Positions 42,491-50,634 of a stretch of 64,000 nucleotides of DNA are shown here, one piece after another; positions within the stretch are counted from its first letter, which is position 1, and every line of letters starts with the position of its first letter. Source of the stretch: AC-32 sp963719275 (GTDB taxonomy: Bacteria > Actinomycetota > Thermoleophilia > Gaiellales > Gaiellaceae); NCBI GenBank assembly GCA_963719275.1, contig CAVRBT010000010.1:1-64000 (forward strand), in the 5' to 3' direction. A model generated the notes under the pieces. That model made no database searches and had not been told where the DNA came from. It was given only the letters and a program-made list of their open reading frames with translations. Both the position numbers and the translations under genes were made by a program.

Positions 42491-44152
42491 TCACGCCGCC
42501 TCCTCCACCAGGCGGAACCAGTAGAAGCCCCGCGCACCGAACGTGAGCAGGTACGGCAGCTCGCCGATCGGCGGGAAGCGCGTCTGGCCGAACATCTCCT
42601 CGGGCACCAGCCCGTCGAACTCTGCCAAGTCCAGCTCGGCCGCCTGCGCGGTCCGCGCGAGATTGTGGACGCACAGGACGATCTCCTCCTCCCAGCGGCG
42701 CACGTGGGCGAAGATCCGCGGGTTCGACGGCTCGAGCGGCTCGTACGTCCCGAGCCCGAAGACCGGGTGTTGCTTCCGCAGCTCGACGAAGCGGTGCAGC
42801 CACCGCAGCAGCGAGGTCGGCGTGCGCAGTTGCGCCTCGACGTTCACCGCCGCGTAGCCGTACACGGGATCCATCAGCGGCGGCAGGTAGAGCTGCGCGA
42901 AGTCGGCGGTCGAGAAGCCGCCGTTGCGGTCGCCGGTCCAGTGCATCGGCGTGCGCACGCCGTCGCGGTCGCCGAGGAAGACGTTGTCGCCCATGCCGAT
43001 CTCGTCCCCGTAGTAGAGGACGGGCGAACCCGGCAGCGAGAACAGGATCGCGTGCATCAGCTCGATCTCGTCGCGGCCGTTGTCGAGCAGCGGTGCGAGC
43101 CGCCGCCGGATCCCGAGGTTGAGCTTCATGCGCGGGTCCTTCGCATACTCGGCGTACATGTAGTCGCGCTCGTCGTCGGTGACCATCTCGAGCGTCAGCT
43201 CGTCGTGGTTGCGCAGGAAGAGGCCCCACTGGCAGTTGTTCGGGATCGACGGCGTGCGCTCGAGGATCTCGTACATCGGCGTCGCGTCCTCCCGGCGGAG
43301 CGACATGAACATCCGCGGCATGATCGGGAACTGGAACGCCATGTGGCACTCGTCGCCCTCGCCGAAGTACTCGACGACGTCCTCCGGCCACTGGTTCGCC
43401 TCCGCGAGCAGGACACGGTCCGGGTACTTCGCGTCGACCTCCTCACGGACGCGCTTGAGGTACTCGTGCGTCCGCGGAAGGTTCTCGCAGTTGGTCCCCT
43501 CCTCCTCGTAGAGGTACGGCACCGCGTCGAGCCGGAAGCCGTCGATGCCAAGGTCGAGCCAGAAGCTCAGCACCCGCAGCATCTCGTCCCGCACCTCTGG
43601 GTTCTCGTAGTTGAGGTCGGGCTGGTGCGAGAAGAAGCGGTGCCAGTAGTACTGGCTGGCCAGCGGGTCCCAGGTCCAGTTCGACGGCTCGGTGTCGACG
43701 AAGATCACGCGCGCGTCGGGGTAGCCGTCGTCCGTGTCCGACCAGACGTACCAGTCGCGCTTCGGCGAGTCGGGTGAGCTGCGGGCCTCCTGGAACCACG
43801 GATGGTCGGAGGAGGTGTGATTCATGACCAGGTCGGCGATCACGCGGATCTGCCGCTGGTGCGCCGCGTCGACGAACGCGCGGAAATCCTCGACCGTGCC
43901 GTAGTCGGGGTGGATGTCGAAGAAGTCAGCGATGTCGTAGCCGCCGTCGCGCAGCGGCGACGGGTACATCGGGAGTAGCCAGATGCAGTCGATCCCGAGC
44001 CACTCCAGGTAGTCGAGCTTCTCCGTCACTCCCCGTAGGTCTCCCATCCCGTCGGCGTTCCCGTCGAAGAACCCGCGCACGTGGATCTCGTAGAAAACCG
44101 CGTGCTTGAACCACAGCGGGTCGGACTCGAACCAATGCCCTGCCTCACTCAC
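42491..44152 (-). CDS. treS: Trehalose synthase (maltose/trehalose isomerase)
   Basis: A 553-residue GH13 enzyme interconverting trehalose and maltose. AVFYEIHVRGFFDGNADGMG is the start of the barrel, DLVMNHTSSDHPWFQ its conserved region II. GIDGFRLDAVPYLYEEEGTN contains the nucleophile Asp, LLAEANQWPEDVVEY the acid Glu, and FLRNHDELTLEM the third acid. All family markers are present, with the usual C-terminal beta domain. GTG start. Two identical palindromes lie 23 and 89 bp upstream. Confidence 0.95.
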   Translation of the reverse strand: MSEAGHWFESDPLWFKHAVFYEIHVRGFFDGNADGMGDLRGVTEKLDYLEWLGIDCIWLLPMYPSPLRDGGYDIADFFDIHPDYGTVEDFRAFVDAAHQRQIRVIADLVMNHTSSDHPWFQEARSSPDSPKRDWYVWSDTDDGYPDARVIFVDTEPSNWTWDPLASQYYWHRFFSHQPDLNYENPEVRDEMLRVLSFWLDLGIDGFRLDAVPYLYEEEGTNCENLPRTHEYLKRVREEVDAKYPDRVLLAEANQWPEDVVEYFGEGDECHMAFQFPIMPRMFMSLRREDATPMYEILERTPSIPNNCQWGLFLRNHDELTLEMVTDDERDYMYAEYAKDPRMKLNLGIRRRLAPLLDNGRDEIELMHAILFSLPGSPVLYYGDEIGMGDNVFLGDRDGVRTPMHWTGDRNGGFSTADFAQLYLPPLMDPVYGYAAVNVEAQLRTPTSLLRWLHRFVELRKQHPVFGLGTYEPLEPSNPRIFAHVRRWEEEIVLCVHNLARTAQAAELDLAEFDGLVPEEMFGQTRFPPIGELPYLLTFGARGFYWFRLVEEAA

Positions 44153-44155
44153 GGC

Positions 44156-44171
44156 GACACCCCGCGGTGTC
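44156..44171 (-). promoter_or_regulatory. Small inverted repeat at the treS start
   Basis: GACACC-CCGC-GGTGTC ends 3 bp before the treS GTG (minus strand). A hairpin in the mRNA here would affect initiation. Confidence 0.35.
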
Positions 44172-44174
44172 CAA

Positions 44175-44189
44175 GTAACAGTCTGTTAC
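44175..44189. promoter_or_regulatory. Palindromic operator candidate 1 (treS)
   Basis: GTAACAGTCTGTTAC, a perfect 7-1-7 palindrome. Its flanking TCCAA is the same as in copy 2. The single-base centre excludes an RNA hairpin and favours protein binding. It lies 23 bp upstream of the treS start. Confidence 0.65.
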
Positions 44190-44240
44190 AAGCGCGTGCG
44201 AGCCCGCGCAACGCCACGGAAGCCGCGCCGCTCCCTCCAA

Positions 44241-44255
44241 GTAACAGTCTGTTAC
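44241..44255. promoter_or_regulatory. Palindromic operator candidate 2 (treS)
   Basis: Identical GTAACAGTCTGTTAC, here extended to a 9-1-9 palindrome (AAGTAACAG T CTGTTACTT). Centre-to-centre distance to copy 1 is 66 bp, and it ends 12 bp from the glgE stop. Confidence 0.65.
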
Positions 44256-44266
44256 TTGTTGCTCGC

Positions 44267-46042
44267 TCACCGCTGAACGTGGAGGACGTGGGCGCCGCCC
44301 GGATCGAGCCGGACGTAGTTGCGCCCGATGCGCCAGCGGAAGTCGGCGTCGGCGAGCAGGTCGCGGACGGTGAACGCCGGCGGGAAGCCGAGCGCGGCGG
44401 GGAGGATCGCGACGCCTTCCTGCGGGTGGCGCGGGTCGAGGTTGACGACGACGAGCGCGTCGTCCTTCGCGTAGGCGACCAGCTGCTCGTTTTCGGTGTC
44501 GAGCCAGCGCAGGTTCTCGAGGCGCCGGAAGGCGGCGTGCTCGCGACGGATCGTGTTCAAGCGCCGCACGAGCGACAGCAGCTCGCCGTCGAGGCTCCGC
44601 TGCTTGACCTCGTACTTCTCCGAGTCGAGGTACTCCTCGCTGCCCGCGGCGGCGGGCACGTTCTCAAACGACTCGTACCCCGAGTAGATCCCGTAGCTCG
44701 GGCTGAGCGTCGCGGCCAGCACGAGCCGTGCCTCGAACGCCGGCCGGCCCCCGCGCTGCAAGTACTCGTGGAGGATGTCGGGCGTGTTCGCGAAGAAGTT
44801 CGGCCTCAGGAACGGCGACCACTCGAGCAGCTCTGCCATCAACTCGTGGAGCTCGGCCCTCGTGTTCTTCCAGGTGAAGTAGGTGTAGGACTGCTGGAAC
44901 CCGATCTTGCCGAGCGTCGTCATCATCGCCGGGCGGGTGAATGCCTCCGCAAGGAGCAGGATCTCGGGCTCGCGTGCCCGCACTTCCGGGATCAGCCACT
45001 CCCAGAACGGCACCGGCTTCGTGTGCGGGTTGTCGACGCGGAAAACCCGCACACCGCGATCGATCCAGAACAGCATCACGTCGCGCAGCGCGTTCCAGAG
45101 GCCCTCGCGGTCCTCGCTGTCGAAGTTGACGTTGTAGATGTCCTGGTAGCGCTTCGGCGGGTTCTCGGCGTACTTCAGCGTCCCGTCCGGGCGACGGTGG
45201 AACCACTCCGGGTGCTCGGCCAGCCACGGATGGTCGGGCGAGCATTGGATCGCGTAGTCGAGCGCGATCTCGATGCCCTGCTCGCGCGCGGACGCCACGA
45301 GGCGCTCGAAGTCCTCGAGCGTGCCCAACTCCGGGTTCACCGCCGTGTGGCCGCCCTCCTCACCACCGATCGCCCACGGGCTGCCCGGATCGTCGGGTCC
45401 CGCCTCGAGCGTGTTGTTCGGGCCCTTGCGATTGGTGCGGCCGATCGGGTGGATCGGCGGCAGGTAGAGCACGTCGAAGCCGAGCTCGGCGAAGCGCGAC
45501 AGTCTCGCCTCCACGCCCTCGAAGCCGCCCCACGAGCGCGGAAAGAGCTCGTACCAGGCGCCGAAGCGAGCGAGCGGCGTGTCGACGTCGACCTTCAACG
45601 TCACGGAGGCTGTTCGCTCGAGCCGCGGCCCGGGCTCGGCCCGGAGCGCCTCCTCGACGGTCACGCGCTCGCGGCCGAGCAGCAGCGCGCCCTCGGCGAG
45701 CTCGCTCGAGAGGTCCTTCTGGCCCCCGTCGACCTTGCGCCGAAGCTCCCACTGGAACGAGCGCACCGGGTCGACCCACCCCTCGACGCGGTACGGCCAA
45801 CGGCCACAGGAATCCGGCGTGAAGGTCGCGGCCCAACGGTCGTTGCCGAGGTCCTCCATCGGCGTCTCGCGCCAGCGCGTCGCGCCGGGCACCTTGGTGC
45901 GGAGCGCCGCGCCGAGCACCTCGTGGCCGTCGCGGAAGATCGTCGCCTCCACGCGAACCTCGTCCCCCACGCAGGCTTTGACCGGGTAGCGGCCACAGTC
46001 GACGAGCGGCGTGATGTCCTGGATCTGGATGCGGGAGGCCAT
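44267..46042 (-). CDS. glgE: Alpha-1,4-glucan:maltose-1-phosphate maltosyltransferase
   Basis: A 591-residue GH13_3 enzyme that lengthens alpha-glucans with maltosyl units. Residues 1-105 are the N-terminal beta domain (ITPLVDCGRYPVKACVGDEV). Characteristic segments are DVLYLPPIHPIGRTNRKGPN, ALDYAIQCSPDHPWLAEHPE, the nucleophile in FRVDNPHTKPVPFWEW, and LLLAEAFTRPAMM with the acid Glu. It is shorter than the ~660-700 residues of streptomycete and mycobacterial GlgE. GATACT 20 bp upstream of ATG 46042 is a likely -10. It heads the series glgE-treS-mak-glgB. Confidence 0.95.
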   Translation of the reverse strand: MASRIQIQDITPLVDCGRYPVKACVGDEVRVEATIFRDGHEVLGAALRTKVPGATRWRETPMEDLGNDRWAATFTPDSCGRWPYRVEGWVDPVRSFQWELRRKVDGGQKDLSSELAEGALLLGRERVTVEEALRAEPGPRLERTASVTLKVDVDTPLARFGAWYELFPRSWGGFEGVEARLSRFAELGFDVLYLPPIHPIGRTNRKGPNNTLEAGPDDPGSPWAIGGEEGGHTAVNPELGTLEDFERLVASAREQGIEIALDYAIQCSPDHPWLAEHPEWFHRRPDGTLKYAENPPKRYQDIYNVNFDSEDREGLWNALRDVMLFWIDRGVRVFRVDNPHTKPVPFWEWLIPEVRAREPEILLLAEAFTRPAMMTTLGKIGFQQSYTYFTWKNTRAELHELMAELLEWSPFLRPNFFANTPDILHEYLQRGGRPAFEARLVLAATLSPSYGIYSGYESFENVPAAAGSEEYLDSEKYEVKQRSLDGELLSLVRRLNTIRREHAAFRRLENLRWLDTENEQLVAYAKDDALVVVNLDPRHPQEGVAILPAALGFPPAFTVRDLLADADFRWRIGRNYVRLDPGGAHVLHVQR

Positions 46043-46080
46043 GCTGATGCTCCGTGTCAGTATCGATCCGCCCGGAACCG

Positions 46081-46086
46081 TAGACA
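46081..46086 (+). promoter_or_regulatory. TAGACA -10 element, leaderless malQ
   Basis: TAGACA, 7 nt, GTG. The divergent glgE start is only 51 bp away, so the two promoters share one short region. Confidence 0.45.
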
Positions 46087-46093
46087 GCGCGCG

Positions 46094-47290
46094 GTGGACC
46101 TGAGCCGGTCGAGCGGCGTTCTGCTGCACCCGACCTCGCTCCCGGGCGGGCGCTTGGGCGAGGACGCCTACCGCTTCGTCGACTGGCTGGCCGAGGCCGG
46201 GCAGTCCTGGTGGGAGGTGCTCCCGCTCGGGCCGCCGGACGAGCACGGCTCGCCGTACCGCGCCCGCTCGGCCTTCGCCGGCTCGATGGCGCTGCTCGCG
46301 GAGCCGCGCGCGTCGGTCTCGGCCGACGAGATCGAGGACTTCGTCGCGCGTCACCCGTACTGGGCAGGCGACTGGGCAGCGTACGAGGGTCGTGGTGCGC
46401 TGGAGGGGCAGGTGCGGTTCGAGCGCGAGTGGTCGGCGCTGCGTCGCTACGCCGCAGCCAGGGGCGTGCGCATCTTCGGCGACCTGCCGATCTACGTCTC
46501 CGACGCGGGCGCCGACCTCGCCTCGCACCCGGAGCTCTTCGACACGCGGCTCGTCGCCGGCGCGCCGCCGGATGCCTACAGCCGCACCGGCCAGCTCTGG
46601 GGCAACCCGACCTACCGCTGGCGAGCGGCGCGGGCGGAGGGGTACTGCTGGTGGATCGAGCGCTTCCGCCGCACGCTCGAGCTCGTCGACCTCGCGCGGC
46701 TCGACCACTTCCGCGGCTTCCTCTCGTACTGGGCCGTCCCGGCGCGCGCGAAGACGGCCCAGGCCGGCGGCTGGCGGCGCGGGCCCGGGATCGAGCTCTT
46801 CGAGGCAGCGCGGCGGGAGCTCGGCGAGCTCGCCCTCGTGGCGGAGGACCTCGGCAGCGTCACGCCGGCCGTCTACCGGTTGCGCGACCGTCTCGGGCTG
46901 CCCGGGATGGTCGTGCTCCAGTTCGGCTTCACCGGACGGCGGTCCAGCCCGCACCGGCTCGAGAACCACCCCGAGCACGCCGTCGTCTACACGGGCACCC
47001 ATGACCACGACACCGCGCTCGGCTGGTGGTCGTCGCTCACGACCGCGCAGCGGCGGGCGACCGGCCTCGACCCGGCCGACCCGGCGTGGTCGTTGATCGA
47101 GCTCGCGTTGTCCTCGCGCGCGCAGTTGGCCATTCTCCCCGCCCAGGATGTTTTGGGCCTCGGCAGCGAGGCGCGCCTGAACACCCCCGGCCGCCCCGAC
47201 GGCAACTGGAAATGGCGCCTCCGCCGCGGCCAGCTGACGAGCGAGCACGCCGTCCGCCTGCGCGAGGCGACCAAGGCGCACCGCCGCTGA
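46094..47290 (+). CDS. malQ: 4-alpha-glucanotransferase (amylomaltase), compact
   Basis: A 398-residue GH77 enzyme that transfers maltooligosaccharide pieces and releases glucose. SGVLLHPTSLPGG is the family start, GVRIFGDLPIYVSDAGADLA conserved region, LVDLARLDHFRGFLSYWAVP carries the nucleophile Asp, LALVAEDLGSVTP the acid Glu, and YTGTHDHDTALGWW the third acid. It is about 100 residues shorter than usual; the helical insert before KAYA-type strand 4 is missing. GTG start. It links GlgX products back to glucose for phosphorylation. Confidence 0.9.
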   Translation: MDLSRSSGVLLHPTSLPGGRLGEDAYRFVDWLAEAGQSWWEVLPLGPPDEHGSPYRARSAFAGSMALLAEPRASVSADEIEDFVARHPYWAGDWAAYEGRGALEGQVRFEREWSALRRYAAARGVRIFGDLPIYVSDAGADLASHPELFDTRLVAGAPPDAYSRTGQLWGNPTYRWRAARAEGYCWWIERFRRTLELVDLARLDHFRGFLSYWAVPARAKTAQAGGWRRGPGIELFEAARRELGELALVAEDLGSVTPAVYRLRDRLGLPGMVVLQFGFTGRRSSPHRLENHPEHAVVYTGTHDHDTALGWWSSLTTAQRRATGLDPADPAWSLIELALSSRAQLAILPAQDVLGLGSEARLNTPGRPDGNWKWRLRRGQLTSEHAVRLREATKAHRR

Positions 47291-47304
47291 CCACCGACGC
47301 CAAA

Positions 47305-47447
47305 CCGGGGTCAGGTCTTGCACTGCAGCAAGTCTGCGCCAATACCGGATCAATCCGCCAACAGCTGGAGGATCGTTTTCTTCCGAATTGTTGCGCGGGC
47401 GTGGGCGTGTTTCGCGCTCGGTGTGGCAATGCAAGACCTGACCCCGG
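47305..47447. mobile_element. 143 bp element with 18 bp perfect terminal inverted repeats
   Basis: CCGGGGTCAGGTCTTGCA (47305-47322) and its exact reverse complement TGCAAGACCTGACCCCGG (47430-47447) bracket about 107 bp without a reading frame. The end sequence GGGGTCAGGTCTTGCA resembles the ends near REP-associated (RAYT/Y1) transposases in many genomes. It looks like a non-autonomous MITE or REP doublet, mobilised in trans. It lies between the malQ and lipoprotein stops. Confidence 0.7.
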
Positions 47448-47457
47448 GGTAGCGGCC

Positions 47458-47997
47458 CTAGCGGAGGCGTACGTACCGGCGCGAGACGCAGAGGAACATG
47501 CGGACGAGCCCGCGCGGTACCTCGCCGGTGATCACGAATCGGCCCAGCACGACGCGGATCGGCACTCGGCGCGGCAGCCGGCCGCGGCCCGAGAACGTCC
47601 CCGACCAGCGCTCGCCGGGCGAGAGCAGCCGCGGCTGCCGCGGCTCGAAGCGGTCGGCGTAGGTAAGCGGCTTGGCGGTCGAGGTCTCCGCCCGCTGCAG
47701 CACCTCGCGGTAGGAGATCGTCCGGTAGGGCGCGAGCCCGAACAGCGTCTCTCCCGTCGCATGCGGTCGCACGACGCCGAGGGTGATCCCGGTTCCGTTG
47801 CGAAGCGAGAGGGCTACGCGCCAGCGGCGCTCGCCGACGGCCAGCCGCCGCGTCTCGACCGGGAGCGGGCGCGCGCGCGTGCCGCAGTTCTCGTGCCAGT
47901 TGAGGCGTACCGACTGCGGGCGCGCCCAGCGCTGCGGCGAGGACGAGCCGCAGCCGGCCGCGACGAGAGCCAGCCCGAGGACGATTACGGCGCGCAC
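47458..47997 (-). CDS. Putative lipoprotein
   Basis: A 179-residue exported lipoprotein. VRAVIVLGLALVAAGCGSSS is a signal peptide with a lipobox (LVAAGC). The mature part has a beta-rich composition with RLAVGERRWRVALSLRNGTG and SPGERWSGTFSGRG, resembling an Ig-like module. I do not recognise the family. GTG start at 47997, 37 bp from the divergent antiporter start. The longer frame to 48192 is rejected because it runs through the antiporter gene. Confidence 0.65.
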   Translation of the reverse strand: MRAVIVLGLALVAAGCGSSSPQRWARPQSVRLNWHENCGTRARPLPVETRRLAVGERRWRVALSLRNGTGITLGVVRPHATGETLFGLAPYRTISYREVLQRAETSTAKPLTYADRFEPRQPRLLSPGERWSGTFSGRGRLPRRVPIRVVLGRFVITGEVPRGLVRMFLCVSRRYVRLR

Positions 47998-48021
47998 GGC
48001 CGCAGTCTCGTCACCGGGCGC

Positions 48022-48027
48022 TAGGCT
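48022..48027 (+). promoter_or_regulatory. TAGGCT -10 element, leaderless antiporter gene
   Basis: TAGGCT, 7 nt, ATG. No ribosome binding site lies between. Confidence 0.5.
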
Positions 48028-48034
48028 CGCGCCG

Positions 48035-49633
48035 ATGCTCGCGAGCTTCAGCGCCGGGGACAGCGCCCTCCTCGCTGTGCTCCTCGCGGTCGGCCTGTTG
48101 CTGCTCGCCGTCTCCCAGTTCGTGCGCATCCCGTACCCGATCGTGCTCGTGCTCGGGGGCGCGGTGATCGGGTTCATCCCGGGCGCGCCCACCGTCCAGC
48201 TGAACCCGGACCTCGTGCTGGTCGCGGTGCTGCCGCCGCTTCTCTACGGCACCGCGTTCTTCACCTCGCTGCGCGAGTTGCGCGCGAACATGAAGGCGAT
48301 CGGGTTTCTCGCGGTCGGCCTCGTGCTGGTGACGATGCTCGCCGTCGCCGCGGTGGCGCACGCCGCGATTCCGGGCCTCGCCTGGCCGCAGGCGTTCGTG
48401 CTCGGCGCGCTCGTCTCGCCGACCGACCCGACCGCGGCCAGCGCGATCGCCGAGCGCGTCGGCCTCCCGCGTCAGCTCGTGGCGCTCATCGAGGGCGAGA
48501 GCCTCGTCAACGACGGCACCGCGCTCGTCGCGTACCGCTTCGCGGTCGCCGCGGTGGTCACGGGCAGCTTCTCGCTCGTCGAGGCGTCGTGGCGCTTCGT
48601 CGTGAGCGTCGTCGGCGGGATCGCGATCGGCCTCGCGGTCGGCTGGCTGATCCGCCAGCTACGGCGCCGCCTAAACAATCCGCCGATCGAGATCACGATC
48701 GCGCTCCTGAGCGGCTACTTCGCCTACCTCCCCGCGCTCGCGATCGACGTCTCAGGCGTGCTCGCCGCAGTCACCGTTGGGATCTACATGGGCTGGCACA
48801 CGCCCGAGCTGACGACGGCGCAGACGCGCCTGCAGGGCCAGGCGGTCTGGGAGATCGTCTTCCTGCTGCTGAACGGCCTGCTCTTCGCACTCGTCGGCCT
48901 GCAGCTGCCGAACATCCTCGACTCGCTGTCCGGGCGCTCGACCGCCGAGTTGCTCGGCTACGCGGCGATCGTCAGCGGGGTCGTGATCGGCGCGCGCATC
49001 GCCTGGCTCGTAGGCACGTACATCGTCGCGCGGCTCAGCAGGCGCGCGCGCGAGGACGATCCCGCGCCGTCGTGGCAGGCGAAGGCCGTTGTCGCCTGGT
49101 CCGGGATGCGCGGTGCCGTCTCGCTGGCGGCCGCGCTCGCCCTCCCCCTGACCATCGACTCCGGCGCGACGTTCCCCGATCGGAACCTGATCATCTTCCT
49201 CACATTCGGCGTGATCTTTGCGACGCTGGTCCTGCAGGGACTGACGCTCGCGCCGCTCATCCGCGTGCTCGACCTCGAGGACGACGGGATCGTCGAGGAG
49301 GAGGAGGAGGCGAAGGCCCGCATCCGGGCCGCCGAGGCCGCGATCATCCGGCTGGACGAGCTCGCCGGCGAGGACTGGGTGCGCGAGGACACGGCCGAGC
49401 GGATGCGGGGGCTCTACGCCTTCCGGCAGCGGCGTTTCCGCTCGCGCTTCGACCCGGAAGGCGACGGCTCGGACGAGGATCGCTCGCAGGCCTATCAGCG
49501 GCTGCGCCGGGAGCTGCTCGACGCCGAGCGGCAGGCGGTGCAGCAGCTCCGACGCGAAGGCCTGATCGGCGACGACGTGATGCGGCGGGTCGTGCGCGAC
49601 CTCGATCTCGAAGACCAGCGGCTCGACGTTTGA
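48035..49633 (+). CDS. CPA1-family Na+/H+ antiporter
   Basis: A 532-residue membrane antiporter. About 12 helices lie within residues 1-410. The family motifs are VLPPLLYGTAFFTSLRELR, LVSPTDPTAASAIAERVGLP and IEGESLVNDGTALVAYRFAV with the ion-binding Asn-Asp pair, plus WSGMRGAVSLAAALALPL. The C-terminal ~110 residues are charged, cytoplasmic and partly coiled coil. It exchanges Na+ or K+ for protons. Its TGA overlaps the TTG of the next gene, so the pair is coupled. Confidence 0.9.
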   Translation: MLASFSAGDSALLAVLLAVGLLLLAVSQFVRIPYPIVLVLGGAVIGFIPGAPTVQLNPDLVLVAVLPPLLYGTAFFTSLRELRANMKAIGFLAVGLVLVTMLAVAAVAHAAIPGLAWPQAFVLGALVSPTDPTAASAIAERVGLPRQLVALIEGESLVNDGTALVAYRFAVAAVVTGSFSLVEASWRFVVSVVGGIAIGLAVGWLIRQLRRRLNNPPIEITIALLSGYFAYLPALAIDVSGVLAAVTVGIYMGWHTPELTTAQTRLQGQAVWEIVFLLLNGLLFALVGLQLPNILDSLSGRSTAELLGYAAIVSGVVIGARIAWLVGTYIVARLSRRAREDDPAPSWQAKAVVAWSGMRGAVSLAAALALPLTIDSGATFPDRNLIIFLTFGVIFATLVLQGLTLAPLIRVLDLEDDGIVEEEEEAKARIRAAEAAIIRLDELAGEDWVREDTAERMRGLYAFRQRRFRSRFDPEGDGSDEDRSQAYQRLRRELLDAERQAVQQLRREGLIGDDVMRRVVRDLDLEDQRLDV

Positions 49634-50634
49634 AGACGCGCGTCGTCACAGAAGAGCAGGCACGGCGGATCGCGGTCCGGGCGCAGCTGCTGGACGGCAC
49701 CGCCACGTCGGTGCTCGAGACGGTGCGGCGGCTCGGCTTCCTGCAGATGGACCCGATCGCGACGGTCGCCACGCCGCAGCAGCTCGTCCTCTTCAGCCGG
49801 CTCGGCCCGTTCGACTCGGCGGAGCTCGACCGCCTGCTCTGGGAGGAGCGGAAGCTGTTCGAGTACGACGCGTTCATCTATCCGATCGAGGACCTGCCGC
49901 TGCAGCGCGCGCGGATGTCGAAGTTCCGGCGCGGCGGCCAGCTGAAGCGCCACGAGTGGATCCGCGAGTTCCTGCGGGAGAACGCCCGCTTCCGCCGCCA
50001 CGTGCTGCGCGAGGTCGAACGCAACGGCCCGCTGCTCTCCCGCGACCTCGAGCACGACCTGATGCCGGCCGGAGTCGGCCACCGCTGGTGGGGCGACCGC
50101 CAGGTTCGGCTCATGCTCGACATCCTCGCGGCCCGCGGAGAAATCGCCGTCGCCGGCCGTAACGGCAAGCGGCGACTCTGGGACCTCCCCGAGCGCGTGT
50201 TCCCGGAGACCGAGACGCTGTCGTGGCGCGAGGCCGAGCGCGAGCTGGAACGGCGGAAGCAGCGCTCGCTCGGCGTCTGGCGGGCGCGCGTCGACGGCGA
50301 ATGGCACGCGCACCCGGACGTCTCCGACGAGCCGGTGCCCGACCGTGCGGTGCTGCTCTCCCCGTTCGACCGCCTGGTCCACGACCGTGCCCGCGCCGAA
50401 GCCCTCTTCGGCTTCTTCTACCGGCTCGAGATGTACGTGCCGAAGGAGAAGCGCGAGTACGGGTACTACGTGCTGCCGCTGCTTGTCGGCGACCAGCTCG
50501 CCGGGCGCGCCGAGCCGCGATTCGACCGCAACACGGGGACGCTGGAGCTGCTCGGCGCCTGGGGCGACACCTCGCGCCTCGACGAGGCACTGAGCCCGCT
50601 GGCCCAGTGGCTCGGCGCTACGGCGCGAGCGTGA
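49630..50634 (+). CDS. YcaQ/AlkX-type DNA glycosylase (HTH_42)
   Basis: A 334-residue protein of the AlkZ-like winged-helix glycosylase family, which removes bulky or cross-linked alkylated bases. The catalytic QxD motif is in RRLGFLQMDPIATV (Gln39, Asp41), as in the YcaQ branch, in place of the QxQ of AlkZ. KLFEYDAFIYPIEDLPLQR and LLSPFDRLVHDRARAEALF are conserved landmarks. Starts with TTG in TTGA over the antiporter stop. Its end overlaps the convergent GerMN gene by 17 bp. Confidence 0.85.
   Translation: MKTRVVTEEQARRIAVRAQLLDGTATSVLETVRRLGFLQMDPIATVATPQQLVLFSRLGPFDSAELDRLLWEERKLFEYDAFIYPIEDLPLQRARMSKFRRGGQLKRHEWIREFLRENARFRRHVLREVERNGPLLSRDLEHDLMPAGVGHRWWGDRQVRLMLDILAARGEIAVAGRNGKRRLWDLPERVFPETETLSWREAERELERRKQRSLGVWRARVDGEWHAHPDVSDEPVPDRAVLLSPFDRLVHDRARAEALFGFFYRLEMYVPKEKREYGYYVLPLLVGDQLAGRAEPRFDRNTGTLELLGAWGDTSRLDEALSPLAQWLGATARA

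Noticed and set aside
44081..46093. N-terminal ~670-codon extension of malQ
   Set aside because: It is antisense to glgE. The GTG at 46094, preceded by TAGACA, gives a normal malQ N-terminus.
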